Counted from the first letter of the stretch, positions 33,765 through 42,753 are shown. The stretch is DNA of 64,000 nt from Lutimonas saemankumensis (GCF_020171465.1 NZ_JAIUZR010000003.1:496001-560000), one strand, 5' to 3'. A program made the numbers and translations. The notes: generated from the sequence alone by a model not told the origin.

Positions 33765-35039
33765 ATGGATAAGAAGGATGTCAAAATACATATTATTGGT
33801 GCAGGAATCAGCGGATTGATTGCTGCAAAGGTACTCGAGGATCACGGTTACGGTTCGATAATTCTTGAGGCCTCCGATCGAGTGGGCGGAAGAGTAAAAT
33901 CTGATCTTGTTGAAGGGTTTGTTTTGGATCAAGGGTTTCAGGTTCTTCTTACTGCTTATCCGGCTGCTCAAAAATACCTTGACATGGAATCTCTTGAACT
34001 TCAAAAGTTTATTCCGGGTGCCGTGATTTTTAAAAAGGGTAAACAAGCCGTGATTGGTGACCCCTTACGCGATTTTTCCCTGCTTTTTTCTTCATTGAAA
34101 TCAGATATAGGTTCTTTTGGTGACAAGATCAAATCCCTAAAACTTAACAATTACCTAAAGTCGAAAACCTTAGAGGAAATTTTCAGTTCTCCTGAAAAGA
34201 CAACGCTTACTTATTTAAGGGAATACGGCTTTTCAGAGCAAATGATCGAATTATTTTTCAGGCCTTTTTTTTCAGGAATCTACCTGGAGCCTCACCTTCA
34301 GACCTCGAGCAGAATGTTTGAATTTGTTTATAAAATGTTTGGAACGGGATATGCCGCTGTGCCAAAAGGAGGGATGGAAGAAATTCCAAAGCAATTGAAA
34401 CGAAACCTGAAAAACACGGAGATGCGATTTCATTGTCCCGTTGCCAAGGTGAAGGACGGTAAGATCTTATTGCAGGATGGACAGTCAATTGATAGTCAGT
34501 TTACCATTGTTGCTTCGGAGGCGAGTGGTTTGATCCAAAATTTGAAAAATCAGGAAATTCCATGGCGATCCTGCGATGCGCTTTATTTTGAGACCAAAGA
34601 GAGCGTGATCGAAAAACCTTTAATCGGTTTGATCCCTGATAAAGATGCTTTGATAAACAATATTTTTTATCCAACTTGCTTTTCCGCAAAGGATCCGAAC
34701 TTTTCCGCAAAGGATCGCAAAAAGTCACAGTTATTATCGGTTACAATTGTCAAAGATCATAATTATACCACTGAAGAACTGGTTGATAAAATCAAGGCCG
34801 AGCTCAAGGAGAAATGCGGAATTGAGATGGCCAGGTTTTTGAAGCATTACCCAATTCAAAAAGCACTGCCACAACTGAAAGGTATCCGTTATGAAATGTT
34901 ACCCTCAGAAACCCGATTGACTTCAACTGTTTTTCTGGCCGGGGATACTCAGTTGAACCCTTCTTTGAATGCGGCAATGATTTCAGGAGAACGAGCGGCC
35001 CTGGCCCTGATAGAGTCTATCGAAGGAGTCAGGCAATAG
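33765..35039 (+). CDS. FAD-dependent oxidoreductase (amine-oxidase / protoporphyrinogen-oxidase-like)
   Basis: 424 aa. IHIIGAGISGLIAAKVLEDHG (8-28) is the FAD-binding Rossmann motif; LEASDRVGGRVKSD follows, then VLDQGFQVLLTAYP, and AGDTQLNPSLNAAMISGERAA at the C-terminus is the second FAD-contact region. The substrate is unknown; relatives include phytoene desaturase-like and amine oxidase-like enzymes. A 21-base tandem duplication near codon 306 writes FSAKDPN then FSAKDRK in frame. It is the last gene of the DUF2452 operon and convergent with the unassigned minus-strand gene (23 bases between stops). Confidence 0.85.
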   Translation: MDKKDVKIHIIGAGISGLIAAKVLEDHGYGSIILEASDRVGGRVKSDLVEGFVLDQGFQVLLTAYPAAQKYLDMESLELQKFIPGAVIFKKGKQAVIGDPLRDFSLLFSSLKSDIGSFGDKIKSLKLNNYLKSKTLEEIFSSPEKTTLTYLREYGFSEQMIELFFRPFFSGIYLEPHLQTSSRMFEFVYKMFGTGYAAVPKGGMEEIPKQLKRNLKNTEMRFHCPVAKVKDGKILLQDGQSIDSQFTIVASEASGLIQNLKNQEIPWRSCDALYFETKESVIEKPLIGLIPDKDALINNIFYPTCFSAKDPNFSAKDRKKSQLLSVTIVKDHNYTTEELVDKIKAELKEKCGIEMARFLKHYPIQKALPQLKGIRYEMLPSETRLTSTVFLAGDTQLNPSLNAAMISGERAALALIESIEGVRQ

Positions 35040-35062
35040 TTTCCTTTTTTTAGGATTGAAGT

Positions 35063-35728
35063 TCAGGCGTTGAAAGATTTGATCTTTTCCAGGCACATGG
35101 CAAAAGGAACCTGATTATGGTCAAAGGTATATTCGATGGACCTGTCAAACTCAACCTTTTGCAAAAGATTCAAATCCTTTGTCTTTATTTTAGTTTCCAA
35201 ATCGTTTTTGAGCCTTTTATCCAGAATGAGCTGAATACTTCCATAATACAATTCAGTAATCATATAAACCCTCCTGATTTTACCGTCATAAGCTTTCCAA
35301 TTGTCTTCTTTTAAGATTTCGAGATAGTTATCAATTCTGATGCGGTTGATGTTTGACATTGTTCTTACCTGAAGATTTCCAAAGTGAAACTTACTGACCC
35401 TTTCTATTTCAAAACCATTTTCAAGTTCACCAATTAATGGGTGTTCCAGGGTGCTTATCACGTTGGTTTCAAGCTTGATGACCCTATCGGCAAGATGAGC
35501 CGTTCTAATTTCTTCCTTATGTAGTTCCTCAATTCCCTGCAACCAGTTCCGCCTGCTAATAATTCCTGAATCCAGAAATGCATTGTATATGTTTTCGGAC
35601 ATTCCCGGATGCTCAAATTTGGGTTTTCCTATTATCGGGTCCCAAACCAGATTGCCCAGAATTATGTTTTCATGAGAAGCTGGTATAAGTTCTAAATTGT
35701 ATTTATTCCTGAATCTTTTGATCTCCAT
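35063..35728 (-). CDS. Unassigned soluble protein
   Basis: 221 aa from the ATG at 35726-35728 (MEIKRFRNKYNLELIPASHE); an upstream ATG at 35773 would add 15 residues lacking a signal sequence. No membrane helix or signal peptide. I do not recognise a family. The N-terminal part has ENIILGNLVWDPIIGKPKF, and the C-terminal part alternates hydrophobic strands (VYMITELYYGSIQLILD, SIEYTFDHNQVPFAMCLE). That strand pattern loosely resembles the second half of bacterial gasdermin pore-forming domains, but no protease gene is adjacent and the resemblance is only by eye. It faces the lipoprotein/kinase operon across a 256-base gap. Confidence 0.6.
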   Translation of the reverse strand: MEIKRFRNKYNLELIPASHENIILGNLVWDPIIGKPKFEHPGMSENIYNAFLDSGIISRRNWLQGIEELHKEEIRTAHLADRVIKLETNVISTLEHPLIGELENGFEIERVSKFHFGNLQVRTMSNINRIRIDNYLEILKEDNWKAYDGKIRRVYMITELYYGSIQLILDKRLKNDLETKIKTKDLNLLQKVEFDRSIEYTFDHNQVPFAMCLEKIKSFNA

Positions 35729-35787
35729 GATTAACAAATGAATGTATGAAGATACTTGACAAGAGCGAAACAAGGGTAAGGTAAAAG

Positions 35788-35802
35788 CTTACTATTAGTA
35801 AG
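35788..35802. promoter_or_regulatory. Palindrome upstream of the unassigned gene
   Basis: CTTACTA-T-TAGTAAG is a perfect 7-bp-arm inverted repeat 60-74 bases upstream of the ATG at 35728. A related half-site, CCTTACT, recurs at 35857-35863. It may be an operator. Confidence 0.4.
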
Positions 35803-35856
35803 GATAATTTTAAATGCTTTCCAAAAAGAACAAATACCTTGCTAAGAGTTGATTTT

Positions 35857-35879
35857 CCTTACTCCAAGTAGGGTTTTTT
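35857..35879 (+). terminator. Terminator-like hairpin in the divergent gap
   Basis: CCTTACT (35857-35863) pairs with AGTAGGG (35867-35873, one G-U pair) over a three-base loop and is followed by six Ts. No plus-strand gene ends just before it; the nearest is more than 800 bases upstream across an antisense gene. It may block read-through from the FAD-oxidoreductase operon into the kinase operon, or end a short unannotated RNA. Confidence 0.4.
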
Positions 35880-35931
35880 ATGCAGAATTGCTGAAAATAC
35901 AGAATTTAATGAAATAGAATATTGCTAAAAA

Positions 35932-35964
35932 TTTTTGTAGTGGGTTATGGTTTTGTTACCTTTT
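35932..35964 (+). promoter_or_regulatory. Promoter of the lipoprotein-kinase-regulator operon
   Basis: TTTTTG (35932-35937) is followed by exactly 19 bases and TACCTTTT (35957-35964), one base off the consensus TTG-N19-TAnnTTTG. Transcription would start about 15 bases before the ATG at 35985. Confidence 0.75.
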
Positions 35965-35984
35965 ATTTCTAAAAAATTCAAGAA

Positions 35985-36149
35985 ATGAATAAAATCTACT
36001 TATTTACTGCAATTATCTCGTTCATTTTTTTCGGTATTTCCTGTACTGAAGATGAATCATTCGAAGAAGCTCTAAAAGCCCAAAAAGTTTTGGTCAATGA
36101 AAATACGGGGGAGGAAATAGATGATGTCGATAACGAAAAAGACGGCTAA
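35985..36149 (+). CDS. Small lipoprotein-like protein
   Basis: 54 aa. MNKIYLFTAIISFIFFGISC is a signal peptide with Cys20 as the likely lipidation site, although -3 is Gly rather than Leu. The next residues, TEDESFEE, are acidic, as in the lipoprotein surface-export signal described for Bacteroidota (acidic residues right after the Cys). The mature part is only 35 residues and very acidic (NTGEEIDDVDNEKDG). The coding status is supported by the consensus promoter just upstream and the position 34 bases before the kinase. A role as a signal or accessory for the sensor is inference. Confidence 0.6.
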   Translation: MNKIYLFTAIISFIFFGISCTEDESFEEALKAQKVLVNENTGEEIDDVDNEKDG

Positions 36150-36183
36150 ACCATTGTATTTATAATCTTAAGAATTTTTATAA

Positions 36184-38247
36184 TTGAAATTAAAAATTTC
36201 CTTGATAACTGTAGCGATTGGATTGCTGTTACAATTAGGTTGCTTAGAAAAAGAAAAGGAGTCAGATCTTACATGTTTTGAATGCATTGTCGTTGATAGT
36301 TTAATAGCTAGATCCAAAATAGTTGATTATTCATATTTGGAGAGGGTAGATATCATCAAAGAAGCATTTCAAAAGATATATGAGGTTGAAAGTGATTCTT
36401 TAAAAGTTGTGTACCTATTCAAAGTATCAGATCTATTTTTAAGAAACAAATCGATTGAAAATTTTAGAAATTCAAGTATTGAAATGCTCAAAATAGCGAT
36501 CAAAATTGAAGATTCTTTAAAAATCGCAGATTATTATTGGAACATGGGAACTTATTTTTCTTTGAAAGAAGAACTTGATAGTTCATATATTTCTTTTAAT
36601 CAGGCAAGATTAATTTTTAAACAAAATAATCATAGTTTTTATAAAGCCAAAATGGAGTATAACATTGCTTATGTTCTGCGGCGAACTAAAAATTATATTG
36701 AAAGTGAAAAATTTGCTTTTCAAGCAATTAATTCGCTAAAGGGTTTAGATAAGAAATTATTACTATACCGATGTTACAATCATCTGGGGCTATTATATAA
36801 TGATTTAAATAATTATGAGGCCTCATTGAAATATCACTATAAAGCGGTTAGACTTATCCCGACAATTTCTAGACCTGGCATCTTAAAGGAACGTAGCCTA
36901 AATAATATTAGTTTAGTTTTTAGAAATCAGGGAAAATTTGATGAGGCTGTAGACGTAATTGATAAGGCATTAAGGAATAAAAATTTGAAAAGATTAAGCA
37001 CTAATTTATTTATTAAATTAATTGATAATAGGGCTTATTGTCAGTTTTTAAATGGAATTGAAGACAATGTCTTAACAGATTTTAATGCGGCACTTTTTTT
37101 AAGAGATTCATTGAACAACAAAGTAGGAGTGCATTTAAGCAAAACCCACCTCACCGAATATTACCTTAAATATAATGATACAATCGCGGCTCATCAAAAT
37201 GCGATGGATTCTTATAAACTCGCCGTTGAACTTGATCTTCCGGGAGCGTTGTTAGGGAGTTTAAATTTACTGTCAAGAACTGATCCTGCAAATGCCTCGG
37301 AATACATGCATAAATACATCAAGCTCAATGACAGTCTGATGCTTGCGGAAAGGCGGGTAAGAGATAAATTTTCAAGAATCAGATTTGAAACAGAAGAGTA
37401 TATTGAGCAAAACATAGAATTAAAGGAAAAGAATGTTTGGATTTCAATTTCCAGCGCCCTTTCTCTGGTAAGCATTGGGTTGTTGTTTTTTGTTTACAGG
37501 CAGAAATCTAAAAATCGTCAGTTGGTTTTGGAAAAGAACCAAAAGGAACAAAATGAAGAGATCTATGATTTAATGCTCAAGCAGCAAAACAGGGAGGAAC
37601 ATGGCCGAATCGAGGAGCGAATGAGAATATCTGAGGAACTTCATGACGGTGTTCTGGCGAGACTCTTTTCAATACGAATAGGTTTGGGATTCTTTAATAT
37701 TCAGGGAAAGTTGAAAGAGGGAGAAAAATTTGATAAGCTTACCCAGGAACTTCAAATTGTTGAAAAGGAAATCAGAAACTTATCACATGCCTTGAAAAAC
37801 GAGGAGCTTACTGCCAAAAAGGATTTTCCAAATTTGCTTGAGAGTCTCACAAAGAGCCAGGGAGTTATCGGTAATTTTTCATGTCGGTTAATAATTGATA
37901 ACGGCCTGGCCTGGAACCTGGTTTCGGACCAGATTAAAATCAACTTGTACAGAATGATCCAGGAATCAATTTTTAACATCATTAAGCATGCTCAGTGCAG
38001 TAATGTGGATATCAGCATAAGGCGTAAAGATAGAATGATAGAACTGAAAATTGTTGACAACGGGAGAGGTTTTGATACCAATAAAAAGAAAAGGGGGATT
38101 GGCTTGAATAATATCCGGTCCAGAGCCAAGTATATTGGGGGTCGAATCAGCATAGAATCTGAAAAGCAAAAAGGGACAACATTAAAATTAACCATACCAA
38201 CAAAAACATTTTACAATGAAGCAGTATCAAAAAGTTCTGATCGTTGA
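36184..38247 (+). CDS. TPR-containing sensor histidine kinase (NarL-type, HisKA_3)
   Basis: 687 aa from a TTG at 36184; no ATG nearby gives the signal sequence, while the TTG yields MKLKISLITVAIGLLLQLGC (Cys20, imperfect lipobox). Residues 30-400 form tetratricopeptide-like helices (for example YRCYNHLGLLYNDLNNYEASLKYHY), placed outside the inner membrane. One membrane helix lies at about 417-437 and a coiled coil follows. Then comes the HisKA_3 dimerisation domain with phospho-acceptor His487 in EELHDGV. The HATPase_c domain has QESIFNIIKHAQ (N box), DNGRGFD (G1) and GIGLNNIRSRA (G2). It phosphorylates the response regulator encoded next, whose ORF it overlaps by 32 bases. Confidence 0.92.
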   Translation: MKLKISLITVAIGLLLQLGCLEKEKESDLTCFECIVVDSLIARSKIVDYSYLERVDIIKEAFQKIYEVESDSLKVVYLFKVSDLFLRNKSIENFRNSSIEMLKIAIKIEDSLKIADYYWNMGTYFSLKEELDSSYISFNQARLIFKQNNHSFYKAKMEYNIAYVLRRTKNYIESEKFAFQAINSLKGLDKKLLLYRCYNHLGLLYNDLNNYEASLKYHYKAVRLIPTISRPGILKERSLNNISLVFRNQGKFDEAVDVIDKALRNKNLKRLSTNLFIKLIDNRAYCQFLNGIEDNVLTDFNAALFLRDSLNNKVGVHLSKTHLTEYYLKYNDTIAAHQNAMDSYKLAVELDLPGALLGSLNLLSRTDPANASEYMHKYIKLNDSLMLAERRVRDKFSRIRFETEEYIEQNIELKEKNVWISISSALSLVSIGLLFFVYRQKSKNRQLVLEKNQKEQNEEIYDLMLKQQNREEHGRIEERMRISEELHDGVLARLFSIRIGLGFFNIQGKLKEGEKFDKLTQELQIVEKEIRNLSHALKNEELTAKKDFPNLLESLTKSQGVIGNFSCRLIIDNGLAWNLVSDQIKINLYRMIQESIFNIIKHAQCSNVDISIRRKDRMIELKIVDNGRGFDTNKKKRGIGLNNIRSRAKYIGGRISIESEKQKGTTLKLTIPTKTFYNEAVSKSSDR

Positions 38248-38893
38248 TGATCATCCTTTAATATGTGATTCATACGTTGATGCCTTGAATATTGTTATGG
38301 AGGAGCAAAGTGAATATTCTATAAAGATCGAATCTGCCGCCGATTGCGATAGTGCAAAAGAGAAAATTCAAAACACCTGGACTGACAAAGGTTATGATCT
38401 GGTATTTCTTGATATCAGATTGCCCCCGTCTGAGGATCACCGCATGCTTTCAGGAGAAGATCTGGGCGAATTGATCAGAAAAGAACATCCTAAAGCCAAG
38501 ATCATTGTGGCCACTACCTTTAACGATAATTACAGGATCCAGAATATTTTTAAGAATCTTAACCCGGAAGGATTTCTTATCAAAAATGATATTAATACAA
38601 AAGAACTGGTTGAGGCCATCAACAAGATTATGGGAGGAGGAGTTTACTACAGTGATACAGTTTCTTCACTCATGCGAAAAAGAATGTTTACTAAAATTAA
38701 TGTTGATAAAACAGATCGTCAGATTCTTTATGAATTATCCCTTGGAACCAAAACAAAAGATTTGCCAAAATACGTACCTTTGTCTATAGCTGGTATTGAA
38801 AAAAGAAAAAGGATATTAAAGCAGGTTTTTGATGTGGAGGATCAGGGCGATAAAGCTTTGATCATGAAGGCTAGAGAATTAGGTTTTATTTGA
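38216..38893 (+). CDS. NarL/LuxR-type response regulator
   Basis: 225 aa. The receiver domain has the acidic pair Asp11-Asp12, phospho-acceptor Asp66 (VFLDIRLPP), Thr100 and Lys123 (GFLIKND). The C-terminal 65 residues contain a helix-turn-helix region (DRQILYELSLGTKTKDLPKYVPLSIAGIEKRKR in part) that replaces the usual LuxR motif with a more divergent version. It receives phosphate from the TPR kinase and should bind DNA. The start lies inside the kinase 3' end (32-base overlap). Its targets are unknown. Confidence 0.9.
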   Translation: MKQYQKVLIVDDHPLICDSYVDALNIVMEEQSEYSIKIESAADCDSAKEKIQNTWTDKGYDLVFLDIRLPPSEDHRMLSGEDLGELIRKEHPKAKIIVATTFNDNYRIQNIFKNLNPEGFLIKNDINTKELVEAINKIMGGGVYYSDTVSSLMRKRMFTKINVDKTDRQILYELSLGTKTKDLPKYVPLSIAGIEKRKRILKQVFDVEDQGDKALIMKARELGFI

Positions 38894-38900
38894 TTTTTTT

Positions 38901-40034
38901 ATGAAAATAGTAATAGCACCAGACAAATTCAGAGGTTCACTGACCGGAATCGAATTTTGTTGGATCGTCAAAGAGGCGATTTGGGAAATCTTACCTGATG
39001 TTGAAATTGTAGAAGCACCGGTGGCTGATGGTGGTGACGGAACACTTGCTGCCGTTGAGGCCCAGGTTCCCCATGGGAAGAAGACCATGGAGGTCAACGA
39101 TCCGTTATTTCGAAAAATTGAGGCTTCTTTTCTTTACAATGAAGAGTTTAAGATTGCATTTGTTGAAATGGCCGAAGCGTCAGGGCTTCGATTGTTAAAG
39201 GATGAGGAGCGTAACTGCTTTCATACCTCGACCTATGGAACTGGTGAGTTGATCAAAGGTGCCATGGATGCCGGGGCTGAAACCATAATCCTGGGAATAG
39301 GAGGAAGTGCCACCAATGATTGTGGCATGGGAATGGCCGCTGCTTTGGGCTTTGAATTTTTGGATGAAAACGGAAAGAAAGTAGAGCCTGTTGGTAAGAA
39401 TTTATCGAAAGTAAAGAAGATCGATACCTCTAAAGTTGACCCTCGAGTTGAGGTTGTGAATTTTCATGCAGCCAGTGATGTGATCAGTACCTTGTACGGC
39501 GAAGATGGGGCTGCTTATGTTTACGGTCCTCAGAAAGGGGCTTCCAAGGAAGAGATCGAATTACTGGATCAGGGGCTTCGGGATTTTAATGAGGTTCTTA
39601 TCGACACTTTTAATATGGATATTCACGATGTTTACGGGGCGGGTGCAGCCGGAGGTATGGGAGCCGCGGTCCTGACATTTTTTACTGGAGAGGTAAGGCC
39701 GGGAATTGAATTGGTCAAAGAGATGATAGGGTTTGACAAACGTATTGAAGGGGCGGACTGGCTTATTACCGGAGAAGGAAAACTCGATTTTCAAACTTTA
39801 TTAGGCAAGGCGATCAAAGGTGTAGTGGAATCCGCTCAAAATCAGAATATTCCGGTTGCGGCATTTTGCGGTAAGATTACCCTGCCCCAGGATGCCCTTG
39901 CAACCATGGGTATACATTATTCTTCCTCGGTAGTTCTTGAAGCAAAGGATTATGAGGATGCCATGGAAAACGGGAAAGAATACTTGAGGGAAATAGCCAA
40001 AAAATTTGCCATTAAACTTTCTCGAATGGATTGA
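38901..40034 (+). CDS. Glycerate kinase (GlxK/GarK type)
   Basis: 377 aa, the usual length for class II glycerate kinases. It starts MKIVIAPDKFRGSLTGIEFC and has VADGGDGTLAAVEA, GTGELIKGAMDAGAETIILGIGGSATNDCG, YGAGAAGGMGAAVLTF and WLITGEGKLDFQTLLGK, all family blocks. It phosphorylates D-glycerate to 2-phosphoglycerate with ATP, feeding glycolysis. It starts seven bases after the response-regulator stop and precedes a GntP-type permease by 90 bases; together they suggest glycerate (or a related sugar-acid) uptake and use. Confidence 0.93.
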   Translation: MKIVIAPDKFRGSLTGIEFCWIVKEAIWEILPDVEIVEAPVADGGDGTLAAVEAQVPHGKKTMEVNDPLFRKIEASFLYNEEFKIAFVEMAEASGLRLLKDEERNCFHTSTYGTGELIKGAMDAGAETIILGIGGSATNDCGMGMAAALGFEFLDENGKKVEPVGKNLSKVKKIDTSKVDPRVEVVNFHAASDVISTLYGEDGAAYVYGPQKGASKEEIELLDQGLRDFNEVLIDTFNMDIHDVYGAGAAGGMGAAVLTFFTGEVRPGIELVKEMIGFDKRIEGADWLITGEGKLDFQTLLGKAIKGVVESAQNQNIPVAAFCGKITLPQDALATMGIHYSSSVVLEAKDYEDAMENGKEYLREIAKKFAIKLSRMD

Positions 40035-40124
40035 GAGTTCTGTGATTCGAACGATACCCTCTATACTCTTTATTAAAATTAACATGATGCCTGCTTATTG
40101 TTGGGTTCATAGAATTCTTGAAGA

Positions 40125-41495
40125 ATGATCGTACTATTTTCCCTTGTTATTGTTGTTGCCCTGATGATCGTTGCATCTTCAAAATTTCATGTTCATCCGT
40201 TTCTGAGCTTACTTTTTGCCGGTATTGTCATGGGTTTTATTGGAGGACTAAGCGAAGCGGAGGTGACCAAAACTTTAATGGATGGCTTTGGAAGTACCCT
40301 GGGAAGCATAGGGATCATTATTGCATTTGGAGCTATTATTGGAGTTTATCTGGAAAAGAGTGGAGGAGCCATGACCCTTGCCAACTGGGTGATCAAAAAA
40401 GTTGGGGAAAAGAACGCTCCTTTGGCCATGAACTTAACCGGGTTTGTGGTTTCTATTCCGGTTTACTGTGACTCGGGTTTTATAATACTCTCTTCATTGA
40501 TCAAAGCCATAAGCCGAAAAACAGGAATTTCCTTGATTGTTCTTGGGGTTTCGCTGGCAGCAGGTTTGTATGCTACCCATGTGTTTATACCACCAACGCC
40601 GGGGCCCCTGGCCGCTGCTGCCGCACTGGATGCTGATATCGGACTGGTGATTCTGTTTGGGTTTGTAGTGGCTGTTCCCGTGGCTCTTACAGGTATGTTG
40701 TGGGCAAAATATATCGGTTCAAGGGCTGATGCTAAAGACGTGCCAGAGTCGGGCAAAACTGTTCCAAAAGAGGAAGATTCAGGGGCAATTGAGGAATCCG
40801 ATTCTGGAAAAGTAAGAACGGAGCTTCCCAAAACTTACAGGTCATTTGCGCCGATCCTGGTTCCTATCATGTTGATAGCACTGAATTCGATCGCTTCATA
40901 TCCTGCTTCTCCCTTTGGAGAGGGATATTTGACGGATTTTTTGAAGTTTGTCGGAAATCCGGTGATCGCCTTATTGACAGGGGTAATTCTGGCATTTCGC
41001 TTAAAAGGACATCAGGTCACTCAAAGCCATTCCCATTGGGTTGGAGAAGGTTTAAAACAGGCTGGGGTTATTATTTTGATTACCGGAGCCGGGGGTGCTT
41101 TTGGAGCAATTCTTCGTGCAACCGGAATAGGGGACTTTATCGGTGACAGGTTTAGCGGTTTGGAACTGGGACTTTTATTGCCCTTTATAATTTCCGCTGT
41201 TCTTAAAACCGCTCAAGGCTCTTCAACCGTAGCAATAATTACTACGGCCGCTATTGTAGCTCCCATCCTGGAAAGTTTTGGATTAGACTCGGCAACCGGG
41301 CGCGCATTGACAGTACTTTCAGTAGGTGCCGGGGCAATGACCGTTTCTCATATAAACGACAGCTTTTTCTGGGTGGTGTCGCAATTTTCCGGGATGGACA
41401 CCAACACGGCACTAAAAAGCCAGACCGTTGCCACTTTGATTCAGGGTCTTGTTGGTGTATTGATCGTTTTGGCCTTGGGATGGGCTTTGGTTTAG
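40125..41495 (+). CDS. GntP-family gluconate/glycerate-type permease
   Basis: 456 aa with 11-13 predicted membrane helices. Family blocks include KFHVHPFLSLLFAGIVMGFIGG, GSTLGSIGIIIAFGAIIGVYLE, PVYCDSGFIILSSL, FIPPTPGPLAAAA and, near the end, AQGSSTVAIITTAAIVAP with SHINDSFFWVVSQFSGMD. The family imports gluconate and related hydroxy acids by proton symport. The adjacency to glycerate kinase makes glycerate the likely substrate here; this is a context inference. It is the last gene before the polysaccharide locus. Confidence 0.92.
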   Translation: MIVLFSLVIVVALMIVASSKFHVHPFLSLLFAGIVMGFIGGLSEAEVTKTLMDGFGSTLGSIGIIIAFGAIIGVYLEKSGGAMTLANWVIKKVGEKNAPLAMNLTGFVVSIPVYCDSGFIILSSLIKAISRKTGISLIVLGVSLAAGLYATHVFIPPTPGPLAAAAALDADIGLVILFGFVVAVPVALTGMLWAKYIGSRADAKDVPESGKTVPKEEDSGAIEESDSGKVRTELPKTYRSFAPILVPIMLIALNSIASYPASPFGEGYLTDFLKFVGNPVIALLTGVILAFRLKGHQVTQSHSHWVGEGLKQAGVIILITGAGGAFGAILRATGIGDFIGDRFSGLELGLLLPFIISAVLKTAQGSSTVAIITTAAIVAPILESFGLDSATGRALTVLSVGAGAMTVSHINDSFFWVVSQFSGMDTNTALKSQTVATLIQGLVGVLIVLALGWALV

Positions 41496-41590
41496 ATTCC
41501 TGGCCATTCAATTTTATTCATTTATTCCGGATTTGTTAATAAATTAGGGTATAACATCTCCTATTTATTTCTATTTCACTTTCCTTTTGA

Positions 41591-41598
41591 TATATTTG
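41591..41598 (+). promoter_or_regulatory. -7 element of the gmd promoter
   Basis: TATATTTG fits TAnnTTTG perfectly, 40 bases before the gmd ATG at 41638; a -33 TTG is not seen at the expected place. Because this element lies inside the longer reading frame from 41587, it supports the shorter start for gmd. Confidence 0.5.
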
Positions 41599-41637
41599 TC
41601 CTGCTGGAAAATTATTTTTCAAACATTTAAGATACAC

Positions 41638-42753
41638 ATGAAAAAAGTTGCATTAATAACAGGTGTCACAGGACAGGACGGAGCTTATTTAAGCGAATTC
41701 CTGTTGAAGAAAGGATACATCGTTCACGGGATAAAGAGAAGATCCTCTTTATTTAATACAGACAGGATAGATCACCTATATCAGGATCCGCATGTAGATA
41801 ATCAAAATTTTATTCTGCATTATGGAGACATGACCGATAGTACGAACCTCATCAGAATCATACAGGAGGTTCAGCCTGATGAAATATATAATCTGGCTGC
41901 CATGAGTCATGTGCATGTATCTTTTGAAATGCCTGAGTACACCGGGAATGCCGATGGTTTGGGAACGTTGAGACTTTTAGAAGCGATCCGAATGTTAAAT
42001 ATGGAGAAAAAGGTTAGAATTTATCAGGCTTCAACTTCAGAACTCTATGGAAAAGTGCAGGAGGTTCCTCAAACCGAAACCACTCCGTTTTACCCAAGAA
42101 GCCCATATGCGGTTGCAAAGATGTATGCCTACTGGATCACCGTAAATTACCGAGAGGCCTATGGGATCTATGCCTGTAACGGGATCTTGTTTAACCATGA
42201 ATCACCGATCAGGGGAGAAACATTTGTGACTAGAAAGATTACCAGGGCGGCTGCTAAAATTGCACTTGGGCTCCAGAATAAATTGTACTTGGGAAATCTG
42301 GATGCCAAAAGAGACTGGGGGCATGCCAAGGATTATGTACGAATGATGTGGATGCTGTTGCAGCACGAAGAAGCTCAGGACTGGGTTATAGCAACCGGAA
42401 AGACCACAAGTGTAAGGGACATGGTGAGAATGGCTTTTGGATATGTTGGAATTGAACTGGAATTTAAAGGTGAAGGGGCCGATGAAAAAGGATATATCAA
42501 GGCCTGTACAAATGAAAAGTATCAATTAGAGATAGGAAAAGAAGTTGTATCTATTGACCCAAGATATTTTAGGCCAACTGAGGTGGACCTTCTTATTGGT
42601 GATGCAACAAAAGCGAAAGAAAAACTGGGCTGGGTTCCAGAATACGACCTTAAAGGTCTAGTCGATGACATGATGCAAAGTGATTTAAAATTAATGCAAA
42701 AAGACCAATACCTTCATGACGGAGGGTATGATGTGTTGAACTACTATGAATAA
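41638..42753 (+). CDS. gmd: GDP-mannose 4,6-dehydratase
   Basis: 371 aa from the ATG at 41638, where the conserved [21 protein letters not shown] start lies; the frame is open 17 codons further but a promoter element occupies that stretch. It is an NADP-dependent extended SDR that converts GDP-mannose to GDP-4-keto-6-deoxymannose. GVTGQDG is the dinucleotide loop. The catalytic Thr/Ser-Glu segment STSELYGK and YxxxK in [12 protein letters not shown] are present, and the GDP-mannose-binding [16 protein letters not shown] block follows. It overlaps fcl by eight bases. Together they make GDP-L-fucose. Confidence 0.97.
   Translation: MKKVALITGVTGQDGAYLSEFLLKKGYIVHGIKRRSSLFNTDRIDHLYQDPHVDNQNFILHYGDMTDSTNLIRIIQEVQPDEIYNLAAMSHVHVSFEMPEYTGNADGLGTLRLLEAIRMLNMEKKVRIYQASTSELYGKVQEVPQTETTPFYPRSPYAVAKMYAYWITVNYREAYGIYACNGILFNHESPIRGETFVTRKITRAAAKIALGLQNKLYLGNLDAKRDWGHAKDYVRMMWMLLQHEEAQDWVIATGKTTSVRDMVRMAFGYVGIELEFKGEGADEKGYIKACTNEKYQLEIGKEVVSIDPRYFRPTEVDLLIGDATKAKEKLGWVPEYDLKGLVDDMMQSDLKLMQKDQYLHDGGYDVLNYYE

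Noticed and set aside
40118-40471. A 117-codon plus-strand ORF overlapping the GntP permease
   Set aside because: Out-of-frame shadow; its translation is Cys/Trp/Arg-rich without any motif, whereas the permease frame is conserved.
41587-41637. Longer start for gmd
   Set aside because: The extra 17 codons cover a -7 promoter element and do not match the conserved N-terminus, which starts at the ATG at 41638.
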